56,889 nucleotides of DNA from Terrihalobacillus insolitus (GCF_028416575.1 NZ_JAMQKB010000018.1:1-56889), one strand, 5' to 3'. Shown: positions 7,432 through 16,111, numbered from the stretch's first letter. Numbers and translations: made by a program. Notes: a model not told the origin generated them from the letters alone.

Positions 7432-8021
7432 AGTTTCTTTAGCTCCTCTAGAACTTCTTCAGTTGGTACATACATTTCTTGAATCGAAATTTCACTCCAT
7501 TGTATGACTCCTTCTTTATCTATTACAAAAATGGAATGTGTATCGACTGGCCCCATATCCATCCCACCTGGCACATTGTATACACCATATTTACTTCCAA
7601 GCTGGTGGTTAGGGTCGTACATAATCGGATAATTTATGTTGTACTCTTCTGCTATTTGTTTCGACTGTTCTAATGGATCCGTTACAGCAGCGACAACGAC
7701 AGCATCTTCCTGTTTCATATCAGAAAGATATTCATTCAACTCCACGAGTTGATCGACGCACGAACTTCAGGAATTCCCCTCATAAAAGTATAAAACAACA
7801 TTTTTTCCCTTATAATCCGATAATGAAAGATCTCCTTCGGTAGACGTAAGGTTAAAATCTGGAGCAGGCGTCCCTGCTTCTAGTCCTGAAATATTTGTAC
7901 TTCTTTCACTTTTTCCTTGTAGTACAGCTAAAGCGATGAACAGTACAGCTATGACTACAATGATCCATGGCATAATTCTTACTTTTCGTTTGTTTGTTTT
8001 TTTCTTTGATTTCTTACCCAT
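7428..8021 (-). CDS. Membrane-anchored redoxin with in-frame UGA, probable selenoprotein
   Basis: A single 197-codon frame is interrupted only by TGA at 7769-7767 (codon 85). The upstream part has a Lys-rich start, one membrane anchor (about residues 15-35), then a redoxin fold (APDFNLTSTEGDLSLSDYKG, VVLYFYEGNS). After the TGA comes SSCVDQLVELNEYL and a full AhpC/TSA-like C-terminal half (VAAVTDPLEQSK, YPIMYDPNHQLGSKYGVY, MYVPTEEVLEEL). Related anchored redoxins have CxxC here, so the reading U85-S-S-C88 replaces the first Cys. A 7-bp hairpin follows 14 nt after the UGA. Start ATG is preceded by TAGGAG. Separate annotation as two short genes (stop at 7767, GTG start at 7745) is unlikely because that GTG has no ribosome site. 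A nonsense mutation remains possible. No sel gene is in the window. Confidence 0.75.
7736..7752 (-). promoter_or_regulatory. Candidate bacterial SECIS hairpin
   Basis: The mRNA reads UCAACUC-GUG-GAGUUGA, a perfect 7-bp stem with a 3-nt loop starting with G. The stem starts 14 nt and the loop 21 nt after the UGA, within the distance range described for bacterial SECIS elements, which also need a G at the start of the apical loop. The hairpin lies inside the coding sequence, as expected in bacteria. Confidence 0.55.
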
Positions 8022-8201
8022 TTTACGAACTCCTATCCTATTTATATTTTATAGGTCATGCGGTATAAATAATGACTGCACCTAACAGTTTAACCAGCAA
8101 ATATGAAGATTCTTTGAGGTTACACTTTTTAATTTAACTATTTCTACCTGAAACAGACAATAGTAAAACTTTATTGGATCCAGAATCGTACAAAGTACTA
8201 A

Positions 8202-8393
8202 TTACCGTTTTAAAATATGGCGAATGAAGGCAGCCACCAACAGTGGCAATCCCATCCACATGGAAAGGAGTAAAAACGTTTTAATGTAGGATCCTAATGT
8301 TGTCGCACCCCACATGATAGTGCCTGAAATGGTGAGGCAAATCATACCTATTAGGATCAATATAGGCACTATCAGTCTTTCAGTAAGTTTCAT
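8202..8393 (-). CDS. 63-aa two-helix membrane protein
   Basis: Two hydrophobic helices (IVPILILIGMICLTISG and FLLLSMWMGLPLLVAAFI) with a short loop and a basic C-terminus. No family recognised. Its ATG overlaps the histidine kinase stop codon (ATGA), so it is the third gene of the two-component operon and probably co-translated. It could be a small accessory or sensor partner of the kinase; this is inference from position. Confidence 0.65.
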   Translation of the reverse strand: MKLTERLIVPILILIGMICLTISGTIMWGATTLGSYIKTFLLLSMWMGLPLLVAAFIRHILKR

Positions 8394-9775
8394 AAATCCT
8401 CCTCACTCACTGGGAAATGTAAATAGAAGGTTGTACCTTTATTTACATTGCTAGTTACTGTGATCGTCCCATTTTGAAGCTCAACCAAATTCTTTACAAT
8501 TGCCAACCCTAATCCTGTACCTCCAAGCTCTCTTGAACGTGATTTATCAACACGATGAAAACGTTCAAAAATAAACGGAAGTTCTTTTTCAGGTATTCCA
8601 ATACCCGTATCCTTTATCTCTACATGCACCCAGTCTTTTTCATACCAAACTCGAACATCTATGGTGCCGCTTTCTGTATAACGTACAGCGTTCCCTAATA
8701 AATTCATTAGTACTTGTTGTAAACGAAGGCCGTCCGCTTCGATATAAGGAATTTCTTTCTGTATATAGGTATTTAAATCTAGTCCTTTTGTTTGCATGTC
8801 TATTTTTATCGTTAATAGCGCCGCTTCTAGAACCTCTGTCAAATCAGTCGGTGCCATGTGGAGGTCTATTTTACCTTCTTCCATTTTAGATAGGTCAAAC
8901 AAATCATCAATCAATCTGACCATCCGCTCTGTTTCATCCTCAATAATGGATAAATATTGGACTCTTTCCGCTTCGGTCTTATAGAGACCCTGCTTTAATA
9001 CTTGGGCGTACCCTTTCATATAGGAAATCGGTGTGCGTAATTCATGAGAAATGTTCGCAAAAAACTCTTTTCGATTGGTTCGGTATCGATTTGTTTCAAA
9101 TGCTAGGTCATTGATCGCCTTCCCTAATGATCCTAACTCATCACGCGATGGGATATTTACTCGAATATCTAAGTTTCCTTTGGCAATTTGACGTGTTGCT
9201 TGCTCCATTTCCAAAAGAGGATCAGACATTTTTTTTGACAGAATAAATGTTAATCCTAATGCTAAGAATAGTGCTCCTACTGCGGAAAGTATTAATAAAT
9301 CTCGAACCTTTTCTACTGGTTTTATTACGTCATTGGTAGATGCTAAGACAAAAAAAGCGCCAATGAAAGAATCCTGTTGTGTAATGGGGTAACCAGACCC
9401 AAGGTAGCTGGATTCTGTTTCCACATCCATAAATTTCTTTCGAACAGGCTGCCCTTGTGACAATTGCTTCATTTCCTCTTCAGATATGTCCCCGACACGT
9501 ATACCAGTTTTTGCTATTACACTGCCATTACTATCCACGATATAGATATCTTTGTTCGTTAGATCGGCAAGTGTTTTAAACATGTTCAGTATTTGCTCAT
9601 CATCAAAAGAAGTGATCGTACGTGCGTATTTCTTTGATAGATCATCAATTTCTGTTCCTACCTGATTATAATAAAAACTGGTGAAGATCTGGTTTGCTAC
9701 GTATCCTAGTGGCAATAATACAACTAAAAACAAAACCATAATCGTTCCGCCAAGTTTAAGAACAATTTTATTCAT
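8390..9775 (-). CDS. Two-component sensor histidine kinase
   Basis: 461 aa. Membrane helix 1 at about residues 9-29, an extracytoplasmic sensor region of about 130 residues, helix 2 at about 160-180, HAMP domain at about 181-233, then HisKA with phospho-acceptor H244 in FFANISHELRTPISYMKGY. The HATPase domain has the N box (LLGNAVRYTESG), DTGIGIP and GGTGLGLAIVKNLVE. It overlaps the response regulator by 8 nt. The signal is unknown. Being next to the redox cluster, it may sense envelope or redox stress; this is inference. Confidence 0.9.
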   Translation of the reverse strand: MNKIVLKLGGTIMVLFLVVLLPLGYVANQIFTSFYYNQVGTEIDDLSKKYARTITSFDDEQILNMFKTLADLTNKDIYIVDSNGSVIAKTGIRVGDISEEEMKQLSQGQPVRKKFMDVETESSYLGSGYPITQQDSFIGAFFVLASTNDVIKPVEKVRDLLILSAVGALFLALGLTFILSKKMSDPLLEMEQATRQIAKGNLDIRVNIPSRDELGSLGKAINDLAFETNRYRTNRKEFFANISHELRTPISYMKGYAQVLKQGLYKTEAERVQYLSIIEDETERMVRLIDDLFDLSKMEEGKIDLHMAPTDLTEVLEAALLTIKIDMQTKGLDLNTYIQKEIPYIEADGLRLQQVLMNLLGNAVRYTESGTIDVRVWYEKDWVHVEIKDTGIGIPEKELPFIFERFHRVDKSRSRELGGTGLGLAIVKNLVELQNGTITVTSNVNKGTTFYLHFPVSEEDL

Positions 9776-10481
9776 GTTCTGTTTGGTCCTCAGGCAAGTA
9801 AAATTTATATCCTACGCCCCAAACCGTTTTAATTGGGTTAAAGGATAATCCTGCATTCCTTAATTTTTCTCGTATATTTTTCACATGTGTGTCGACTGCT
9901 CGAACATCACGAAATTCTGTAGAAAGCCAAATACTGTCTAACAAAATATCTCTTGTAAATACTCTTTTAGGTTGACTTGCCACTGTATAGAGAATATCAA
10001 ATTCTTTTGGTGTTAATTCAATTGGAGTTTTGTTGACCGTCACTTCCCGACTATCACGATAAATAGACAAATCCATAACGGATAAAGTGGCATCACTTGC
10101 ATCTTCTTGATTATAGTCGTATCGCCGCAATAAAGCATTAACTCGAGCTACCAATTCTTCTGGCGCAAATGGTTTAACCAAATAATCATCTGCTCCTAAA
10201 TTTAATCCGTGCACCCGATCCTTAATATCATTTCGAGCAGTTAACATTAAAATTGGTGTTCGTATCTTCTTCCGAAGGGTTGAGCATACTTCCCACCCGT
10301 CTATATCTGGTAACATAATGTCTAGCATAATAACATCATATTGGCGAACCAGAGCCTTTTGTAGTGCTTCTTTGCCATTTACTGCTTCATCAATTAGAAT
10401 ATTACCCTCTTTCGTTAAATAAATTCTAACTAGATTTCTCATGTTCCATTCATCATCAACAACTAGGATTCTTTTTTCCAT
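9768..10481 (-). CDS. OmpR-family response regulator
   Basis: 237 aa from the ATG that follows GAGGG by 6 nt (a TTG two codons earlier is less likely). Receiver domain with acidic pocket VVDDE, phospho-acceptor Asp in VIMLDIMLPDIDGW (about residue 54) and Lys in DDYLVKPF. C-terminal winged helix (LTPKEFDILYTVASQ, VDTHVKNIREKL, VWGVGYKF). First gene of the operon with the kinase and the 63-aa membrane protein. Confidence 0.92.
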   Translation of the reverse strand: MEKRILVVDDEWNMRNLVRIYLTKEGNILIDEAVNGKEALQKALVRQYDVIMLDIMLPDIDGWEVCSTLRKKIRTPILMLTARNDIKDRVHGLNLGADDYLVKPFAPEELVARVNALLRRYDYNQEDASDATLSVMDLSIYRDSREVTVNKTPIELTPKEFDILYTVASQPKRVFTRDILLDSIWLSTEFRDVRAVDTHVKNIREKLRNAGLSFNPIKTVWGVGYKFYLPEDQTEHE

Positions 10482-10677
10482 CTGCAACCCTCATTTTTTT
10501 TATTTTACAAAACGAATTTGTGGAATCTGTGAGGATTTTCATTCCTAATTCCATTGTTTCTTCTATCGTATAACAAACATACATGTTCACACTAATAAGA
10601 CGCTATCCTCTTGATCATAATCTTATATGTAGCTTAACTATCATTCAACAGGGATATACGTCACCAAACGTAAAAAA

Positions 10678-10707
10678 CCGCTAACCCATGATTGAGCTAG
10701 CGGTGGT
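10678..10707 (-). terminator. Intrinsic terminator of the LysM-SleB gene
   Basis: On the minus strand CCGCTA and TAGCGG form a stem with a 14-nt loop, followed directly by six T residues, just after the stop codon at 10715. Confidence 0.75.
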
Positions 10708-10714
10708 GTTAAAA

Positions 10715-11296
10715 CTATTTCGCAAATCGGTGATCCCCAATTGTTGTCGTTACCTCTCTTGTTAATATCCACTCACTTTCAGCAGTATCAGGGTTGTAAA
10801 AGTATAGAGAGCCTCTTCCTTGACCCCTAAATGCTAATGCTTCATCGACAGCCTGTCTCGATTCTGAGTTTGCCGGTTTGTTAATTTCACCATTTTCTAC
10901 GGGTGAAAATGCATAATAACCATTTGATCTTTGATAAATAACTTCCTTAATCGTGTTTGGGAATTTTGAACTATCTACACGATTTAAAACAACTGTAGCC
11001 ACTGCAACTTTTCCTGCGTATGGTTCACCCTTTGCTTCAGCTTGAACAAGTCTTGCAAACAATTCCTTTTCAGATTCCGTAATTGTTGATGGTATTGTTA
11101 GGGTTTCACCAGCATAAATGAGGTTGTTATATTGGTTATTAGACTCCCTTATTGCAGAGAGCGGAACACCAAACTTATTACTAATTTTCCAAAGTGAATC
11201 ACCGGTCTGCACCGTATAGGAAGATGCAGCGTTCGCTATTCCTGTAAGTGAAAATGATGAGATAATGAGGGTCATTACCATAATGATTTTTTTCAT
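10715..11296 (-). CDS. LysM-SleB type cell wall hydrolase
   Basis: 193 aa with signal peptide (cut near residue 23), one LysM peptidoglycan-binding domain (about 26-69: SYTVQTGDSLWKISNKFGV) and a SleB/CwlJ-type Hydrolase_2 domain (about 78-193) with the family segment LFARLVQAEAKGEPYAGKVAVA. Relatives act on spore cortex or vegetative wall peptidoglycan. LysM in place of PG_binding_1 and the export signal favour a wall-targeted enzyme. Start follows AGGAGG. It is a single gene with its own terminator. Confidence 0.85.
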   Translation of the reverse strand: MKKIIMVMTLIISSFSLTGIANAASSYTVQTGDSLWKISNKFGVPLSAIRESNNQYNNLIYAGETLTIPSTITESEKELFARLVQAEAKGEPYAGKVAVATVVLNRVDSSKFPNTIKEVIYQRSNGYYAFSPVENGEINKPANSESRQAVDEALAFRGQGRGSLYFYNPDTAESEWILTREVTTTIGDHRFAK

Positions 11297-11506
11297 AGTC
11301 TATTGTCCTCCTGTTTTTCATATTTTCGCTACAAAAATAGGTTAACAGGATCATAGTGTTATTTCAGCAGGTAAGAAAAACCATTGACAGCTTGTATAAG
11401 GGCCAAACCTACTACAACTCTATGCTGATGCTGTAGTATTACAGTTTTGTTACACAAGTGGCTGCGTCCAATTTCATCCAATTTCAGAGAAAGTACATGT
11501 GAATTG

Positions 11507-12685
11507 CTAGATGTTTCGCATTTCTCGATAGCATGTAAGAAATATAATGAATACAATACTGAACACAATAAGCGCGATTAACGAAAAATGTTCTTCTAAT
11601 GGTGAAGCTGTTGTTACATTTTGAGTCGCCTTACCTTGCACATCTGCACTTCTAGCATTATCATTGGGCATTTCTAATTTTTTTAACGAGAATGAAGTAA
11701 TTGTTTCGCCATCTTGGTTCACGATATCCAATGTACCGTCCTTCTTAACATTTTCACTCCACTGTTCATTGATGGATGTTGTGAAAGATAAATCTTTCTC
11801 AGTCTTGTATTTTTGATCATCAATATCAAATGTTGTTCCCTTTGGAATGGTGGATGTTTGATAGTTTGCAAATGAATAGTCTAATAGATTACGAGAGTCA
11901 TTATACGCAACAGATTGGATGTTACTATTTAATGTAATGACAATCACACTTAGGTTTTCTCTTTTTGCTGTAGTTGCCAGTGTAAAGCCTGATTGATCTA
12001 CATAACCTGTCTTCCCACCCGTCACACCTTCATAAGCATATTCTCGCATCAGTTTGTTATGAGCGTACAGAGTAGTATCCCACGATTCACCATTCCACTT
12101 CAATTCCTTTGTGCCAAATATTTCCCTAAACACCTGATTCTTTCTTGCATATCGGGTAATGGTAGCCAAATCTTTTGCTGTTGTGACATGATTTGGATCA
12201 AATAGACCGTGGGGATTTTCAAAGTTTGTATTCGTTACTCCTATTTCTTTCTCCATATATTTATTTAAATCAGAAGCAAAATTTTCTACACTTCCACTCA
12301 TATACTCAGCTATTGCTATTGCTGCATCGTTTCCAGAATTAATTAACAAGCCTTGAATCAGCTTTTTTAAGGTGACTTGCTCCCCTTCTTCTAAATAAAC
12401 CCTTGTACCTTCTACATCTCTCGCTTTTTCACTCACCGTGACAACGTCATCCAAATTCCCTTTTTCTATCGCATAAATAGCAGTTGCGATTTTCGTCAAA
12501 CTAGCGGGGTACATTTTTGCATTCGCATTTTTTTCGTACAGGATCGTACCTGTAAGCTCGTCCATTACAACTGCAGCCTCACTTGATACAGTCGGTGGTG
12601 TGACGGAATCCGCTTCTGCATTTACACGCAAGGAAAACCCCGCGATTAATAGAACCATTATAAAGGTCACTATCGTCTGTTTCAT
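11507..12685 (-). CDS. D-alanyl-D-alanine carboxypeptidase (class A, PBP5/DacF type)
   Basis: 392 aa. Signal peptide (cut near residue 23), then a serine-type peptidase S11 domain with SLTK (Ser62, Lys65), SGN (117-119) and KTG (225-227). It removes the terminal D-Ala from peptidoglycan stem peptides on the outer face of the membrane. A C-terminal domain and a terminal hydrophobic helix (LIALIVFSIVFIIFLTC) act as anchor; the latter is a true membrane span rather than the amphipathic helix of classical PBP5. The start lies 8 nt after the MurE-like stop, so the two genes form an operon. Confidence 0.9.
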   Translation of the reverse strand: MKQTIVTFIMVLLIAGFSLRVNAEADSVTPPTVSSEAAVVMDELTGTILYEKNANAKMYPASLTKIATAIYAIEKGNLDDVVTVSEKARDVEGTRVYLEEGEQVTLKKLIQGLLINSGNDAAIAIAEYMSGSVENFASDLNKYMEKEIGVTNTNFENPHGLFDPNHVTTAKDLATITRYARKNQVFREIFGTKELKWNGESWDTTLYAHNKLMREYAYEGVTGGKTGYVDQSGFTLATTAKRENLSVIVITLNSNIQSVAYNDSRNLLDYSFANYQTSTIPKGTTFDIDDQKYKTEKDLSFTTSINEQWSENVKKDGTLDIVNQDGETITSFSLKKLEMPNDNARSADVQGKATQNVTTASPLEEHFSLIALIVFSIVFIIFLTCYREMRNI

Positions 12686-12693
12686 GTTGACAC

Positions 12694-14154
12694 CTACTCC
12701 ACTAAATTTTGGGCTATCGTGAGGTACTCAATTGTTTCTTTATCTGATTGTGTTGGCAGCTTATAGGTTTGCTGATACTTCTCATGACCTTTTCCTGTTA
12801 GAAATATCCACTGTTCAGACTCACTGTGCTCGATTGCATGTTTAATGGCTAATGTACGATCTAGAATAACTTTACCTTTTTCATTTCCATAGGTTTCGTG
12901 TAAATAGTGGAGCGTCTCTTCCATTTCATTCATTGAAATAGAATTAAGATCATCCAACGTTAAAATGTATTGGTCACTTTTCTCGGCAATGATCGAAAGC
13001 ATTTCCTTTCTTTTGCCAGAATCCCTGTCACCTCTAAAACCAAAAACATGGGTAATACTCTTCGCACCATAATATCGTGCCGTGTTTAAACAATGAAATA
13101 TAGCATCAGGTGTATGGGCGTAATCCACAACAACAGTGGCACCATTACTAAGTTTAGTCATTTCGAATCTACCATTTACACCTTGAAAATCATTAATGGA
13201 TTCCGTAATGTAATTCTTATTTATAGGAAAGAAGTTTGCCGTAGCATATGCCATTACCGTGTTATATATGTTGTGAATGCCAATCATAGGTGATTGAATA
13301 AATCTAGAATCGTCCGCTTCTTTGACCACAACTAAAGAATCCCCAGCATTAATATGGGTCAATTGTAAGCGATTATCGTTAGACTGACCTATCGTATAAC
13401 ACCGTTTTCCTTCGCTTTGTAGCTTTACAAGTAGCTTTTTACCCCAACTGTCATCCGTATTGATCACCGCCATCCCATTTTCCTTCAGTTTTTCAAACAG
13501 TTTAACTTTAGCTTCAAAATAGGCTTCCATCGAACCATGGTAGTCTAAATGATCGTGGTTAAGATTGGTAAATAAGCAGTAATCAAATTCCAGCCCTTCT
13601 ACACGATACTGTGTTAAACCATGGGATGACACCTCCATAATAACAACAGAATCGTTACTAGTTGCTAACAGTTTTTGCAACTGAAGTGGGCTAGGTGTTG
13701 AATTCATACTCGGTGTTACTTCTCCATTTACGACGTTTTGTATTGTTCCAATTAGAGAACAAGAATATCCATTACTCTCCAGAATATGTTTCAATATATA
13801 GCTTGTCGTTGTTTTTCCGTTCGTTCCAGTAATTCCGATCATAATCTTTTGAGATGTTGGATGGCCATAAAAAGAGCTAGCAATAATCCCTAAAGCTTTC
13901 CTGCTATTTTTCACTTGAATATACGGTTTCGATACGTGGGACAAGTCCTGTTCACCAATGATTACACTTGCACCTTTGTAGATGGCCTCCTCAATATAAG
14001 CATGGCCATCCAATTGAAAGCCCTTGATCGCAACGAAAACATAATCATCTTGCACATCTAATGAGCTGTCCGCTATCCCTTTTATTTCAATATTTCCAGC
14101 TTCTTTGTTTCTGTTTACTATCTCCAGTTCGCTAATTAGATGCTGAAGCCTCAT
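12694..14154 (-). CDS. MurE-like amino acid ligase lacking the DNPR motif
   Basis: 486 aa with the Mur ligase domain order: N-terminal UDP-binding part, P-loop GITGTNGKTTTSY (107-119), EVSSHGL, NLNHDHLDYHGSMEAYF, central VNGRFE and C-terminal DYAHTPDA and GFRGDRDSGKRKEM. MurE adds the third residue (meso-DAP or Lys) to UDP-MurNAc-dipeptide in the cytosol. The DAP-recognition loop DNPR of DAP-type enzymes is replaced by DDLN (401-404). It is in an operon with a D,D-carboxypeptidase and away from the usual mra/dcw cluster, so it is probably a second, specialised MurE-like enzyme. The amino acid used cannot be told from sequence. Confidence 0.82.
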   Translation of the reverse strand: MRLQHLISELEIVNRNKEAGNIEIKGIADSSLDVQDDYVFVAIKGFQLDGHAYIEEAIYKGASVIIGEQDLSHVSKPYIQVKNSRKALGIIASSFYGHPTSQKIMIGITGTNGKTTTSYILKHILESNGYSCSLIGTIQNVVNGEVTPSMNSTPSPLQLQKLLATSNDSVVIMEVSSHGLTQYRVEGLEFDYCLFTNLNHDHLDYHGSMEAYFEAKVKLFEKLKENGMAVINTDDSWGKKLLVKLQSEGKRCYTIGQSNDNRLQLTHINAGDSLVVVKEADDSRFIQSPMIGIHNIYNTVMAYATANFFPINKNYITESINDFQGVNGRFEMTKLSNGATVVVDYAHTPDAIFHCLNTARYYGAKSITHVFGFRGDRDSGKRKEMLSIIAEKSDQYILTLDDLNSISMNEMEETLHYLHETYGNEKGKVILDRTLAIKHAIEHSESEQWIFLTGKGHEKYQQTYKLPTQSDKETIEYLTIAQNLVE

Positions 14155-14309
14155 ATAAGGTACCCCTCATTTCAACTATATCATTCGAATATTGTACTTT
14201 ATTTTTGTGGAGATTTTATGTATATTCATACATGTGTAACATACACTTAATTATTGATACGTACTCGTAATAAAATTAGATAAATATGGTTTATATGGAC
14301 CACAATCAC

Positions 14310-14516
14310 TTAAACACGGATCACCATGTAATCTCCATTTGTCAATTGAACGACATCTGCTTTTAATCCCTTTGCGATATCTACTGTCATTTCATTTGCA
14401 TCTTTTTCTGATGTTGCAAACAGCGCAACTCCTGCACTAGCTATTACTCTGTCTTTGTTTGTTGTAACATAGGCTAGAACTTTATAATCTGGTTTCATTG
14501 ACTGTTCTCTTCCCAA
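14310..14516 (-). CDS. Small partner protein of YIEGIA (capping complex subunit type)
   Basis: 68 aa or less, no membrane segment. It resembles the short proteins annotated as capping complex subunit for YIEGIA and follows the YIEGIA gene with one base between stop and start. The TTG at 14516 has AAAGGAG upstream at 9 nt; an ATG at 14498 (giving MKPDYKVLAYV) is a possible alternative. Function is not known to me. Confidence 0.6.
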   Translation of the reverse strand: MGREQSMKPDYKVLAYVTTNKDRVIASAGVALFATSEKDANEMTVDIAKGLKADVVQLTNGDYMVIRV

Positions 14517-14517
14517 T

Positions 14518-15426
14518 TTACTTTTCTCCTTTCAATTTAGGCTTTAAAATTTCATCCGCCTTTTTCGTACTTTCTAACAACGGACATTTTTTTACCACTT
14601 CAATTAATGCGTCAATATCTTGTTTAATCGGAACGAGAGCAATAATAATTCTACCCTCTTCATAATCTTTCCTTGTAAAATTCCAGCGCTTATTCCCTAA
14701 TGCTCTTGTTGCTTCAAAAAGGGCTGCTTGTCTTTGCCCAAAGTTATCAAGGTTAATTCGATAGTGTTGCTCGTTCGGGTAAATGACGACAGCTAAACCT
14801 TCCTCTTTCACTAGTTTCGCTGCATTTTCTGTTCCTAACAGGTTACTAACATACATACCATCAACGTACAGACTAGAATCCTTCACCTCTATTTTTCCAG
14901 GTTTTACTTGAGCAATATCACCGATACTTTTACCTTTTGTGAAATATTTTAATAAGTAGAAAACAGTGATTCCAACCACTATTCCAATCGCACCGTTCAC
15001 CCACAAATTAAATGGTAAAACAGTGATCACCAATGACGTGCATAATGCGGTAATAAAGGCAAGATAGTTTCTAGACTCAAACGTTTTTGCAATACCATCT
15101 ATGTATGCGGACCCACGATATGTGTACTCCGTATTTTCAAGTTCGGTTAAACTTTCCTTTTCCATTTTTCGAACATCTCGAAATTGCTGTAAAGCTAAGG
15201 TTAGAAACGTTACAGCTACAAAATTTTTGGTCATCAATGCAGGTATTGCTACCGCGCCTAATGCAGCAGCAACAAAGCCTGTTACAACTTGTATTAAGTA
15301 ACCATTGGGGAAACTCGGATATTGGCGATAATCTTCCTTTAAGACCAGTAGTCTTGCTAGGGTGCCAATAATCAGGGCTATTATAATAATCGTTATATCT
15401 TCAGATGAAATTTGCTGCTTTCCCAC
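14518..15426 (-). CDS. YIEGIA-family membrane protein
   Basis: About 302 aa. N-terminal membrane helices (ITIIIIALIIGTLARLLVL, VVTGFVAAALGAVAI) are followed by a conserved segment YRGSAYIDGIAKTFESRNYLA that contains the family motif in the form YIDGIA, two more helices (LAFITALCTSLVITVLPF, VNGAIGIVVGITVFYLL) and a soluble C-terminal domain. The family is found in spore formers and has no role I can state with confidence. GTG at 15426 is preferred because GAGGAG lies 8 nt before it; GTG at 15435 overlaps that site. It is coupled to the small downstream partner. Confidence 0.75.
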   Translation of the reverse strand: MGKQQISSEDITIIIIALIIGTLARLLVLKEDYRQYPSFPNGYLIQVVTGFVAAALGAVAIPALMTKNFVAVTFLTLALQQFRDVRKMEKESLTELENTEYTYRGSAYIDGIAKTFESRNYLAFITALCTSLVITVLPFNLWVNGAIGIVVGITVFYLLKYFTKGKSIGDIAQVKPGKIEVKDSSLYVDGMYVSNLLGTENAAKLVKEEGLAVVIYPNEQHYRINLDNFGQRQAALFEATRALGNKRWNFTRKDYEEGRIIIALVPIKQDIDALIEVVKKCPLLESTKKADEILKPKLKGEK

Positions 15427-15586
15427 TCTATTCACTCCTCATTCCATAATTACCCCTATTATCCCCTTGCACATCATTTTTAAACGACAAGAGCTAGACA
15501 TTGCCGCAAAAATAAATATATGAACATATAATCATGTTTTAAATTCATACAGATCCAATCCTAAAAGCCTTGATCAAATGGTCGAA

Positions 15587-15961
15587 TTACTTTCTTCTAA
15601 TTTTTTTCGGTAATTTTTTTCCGATAATCCGATCAACAGCAATTGCTAAAAAAGCAATACTCAATAACACGACAAAATCCCGAAATACATGGGAAAAAGT
15701 CATTTGATTGCTAATGACATACTGTTCTATTTCCGACCATGTATACGTATTGTAAGTCAAATAAGAAGAAGTAGTTTCACCATTATTCTTACTCTCATCT
15801 GTAGTTACTAAAACATTGTAAGAAGATAAATAATTATTATTATAAAACGGTACATTCCCATATGACACACTAATAATTAATGGTACTCCTACAAAAATAA
15901 TGGCCAATAACAAAAGCAGGAACAATAAGTTGTTTTTTCTGCGCAACCTCACCACCCCCAT
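15587..15961 (-). CDS. Two-helix membrane protein of unknown function
   Basis: About 120 aa: a basic start, helix 1 (LLFLLLLLAIIFVGVPLII), an approximately 70-residue Asn/Ser/Thr/Tyr-rich outside segment, helix 2 (FVVLLSIAFLAIAV) and a very basic tail (KKLPKKIRRK). No family recognised. The start is uncertain: ATG 15961 has no clear ribosome site, while downstream GTG/TTG codons follow a G-rich stretch. It is upstream of YIEGIA on the same strand with a 160-bp gap. Confidence 0.55.
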   Translation of the reverse strand: MGVVRLRRKNNLLFLLLLLAIIFVGVPLIISVSYGNVPFYNNNYLSSYNVLVTTDESKNNGETTSSYLTYNTYTWSEIEQYVISNQMTFSHVFRDFVVLLSIAFLAIAVDRIIGKKLPKKIRRK

Positions 15962-16048
15962 TACTAATATATATTAAACTGGTATGTGAGAATATGCTCG
16001 GTTCATTGAGGATCACCAAATTAGTTATCATACTATTTTTAGAAAACA

Positions 16049-16090
16049 AAAAAGCACGGAAGGAATAGCTCCTTCCGTGCTTTTTTTTCC
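16049..16090. terminator. Bidirectional terminator
   Basis: AAGCACGGAAGGA and TCCTTCCGTGCTT form a 13-bp perfect stem with a 5-nt loop, flanked by A and T runs. It lies after the czrA-like gene and before the next minus-strand gene. Confidence 0.9.
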
Positions 16091-16111
16091 ATATGGCTAC
16101 GCATTCATTTG

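Noticed and set aside
7428..8021. Two separate genes or a frameshifted redoxin pseudogene
   Set aside because: Both halves are in the same frame, so no frameshift exists. The GTG at 7745 has no ribosome site, and its codon is the loop of the hairpin. A nonsense mutation is possible, but the codon falls exactly on the catalytic Cys position and is followed by a SECIS-like hairpin.
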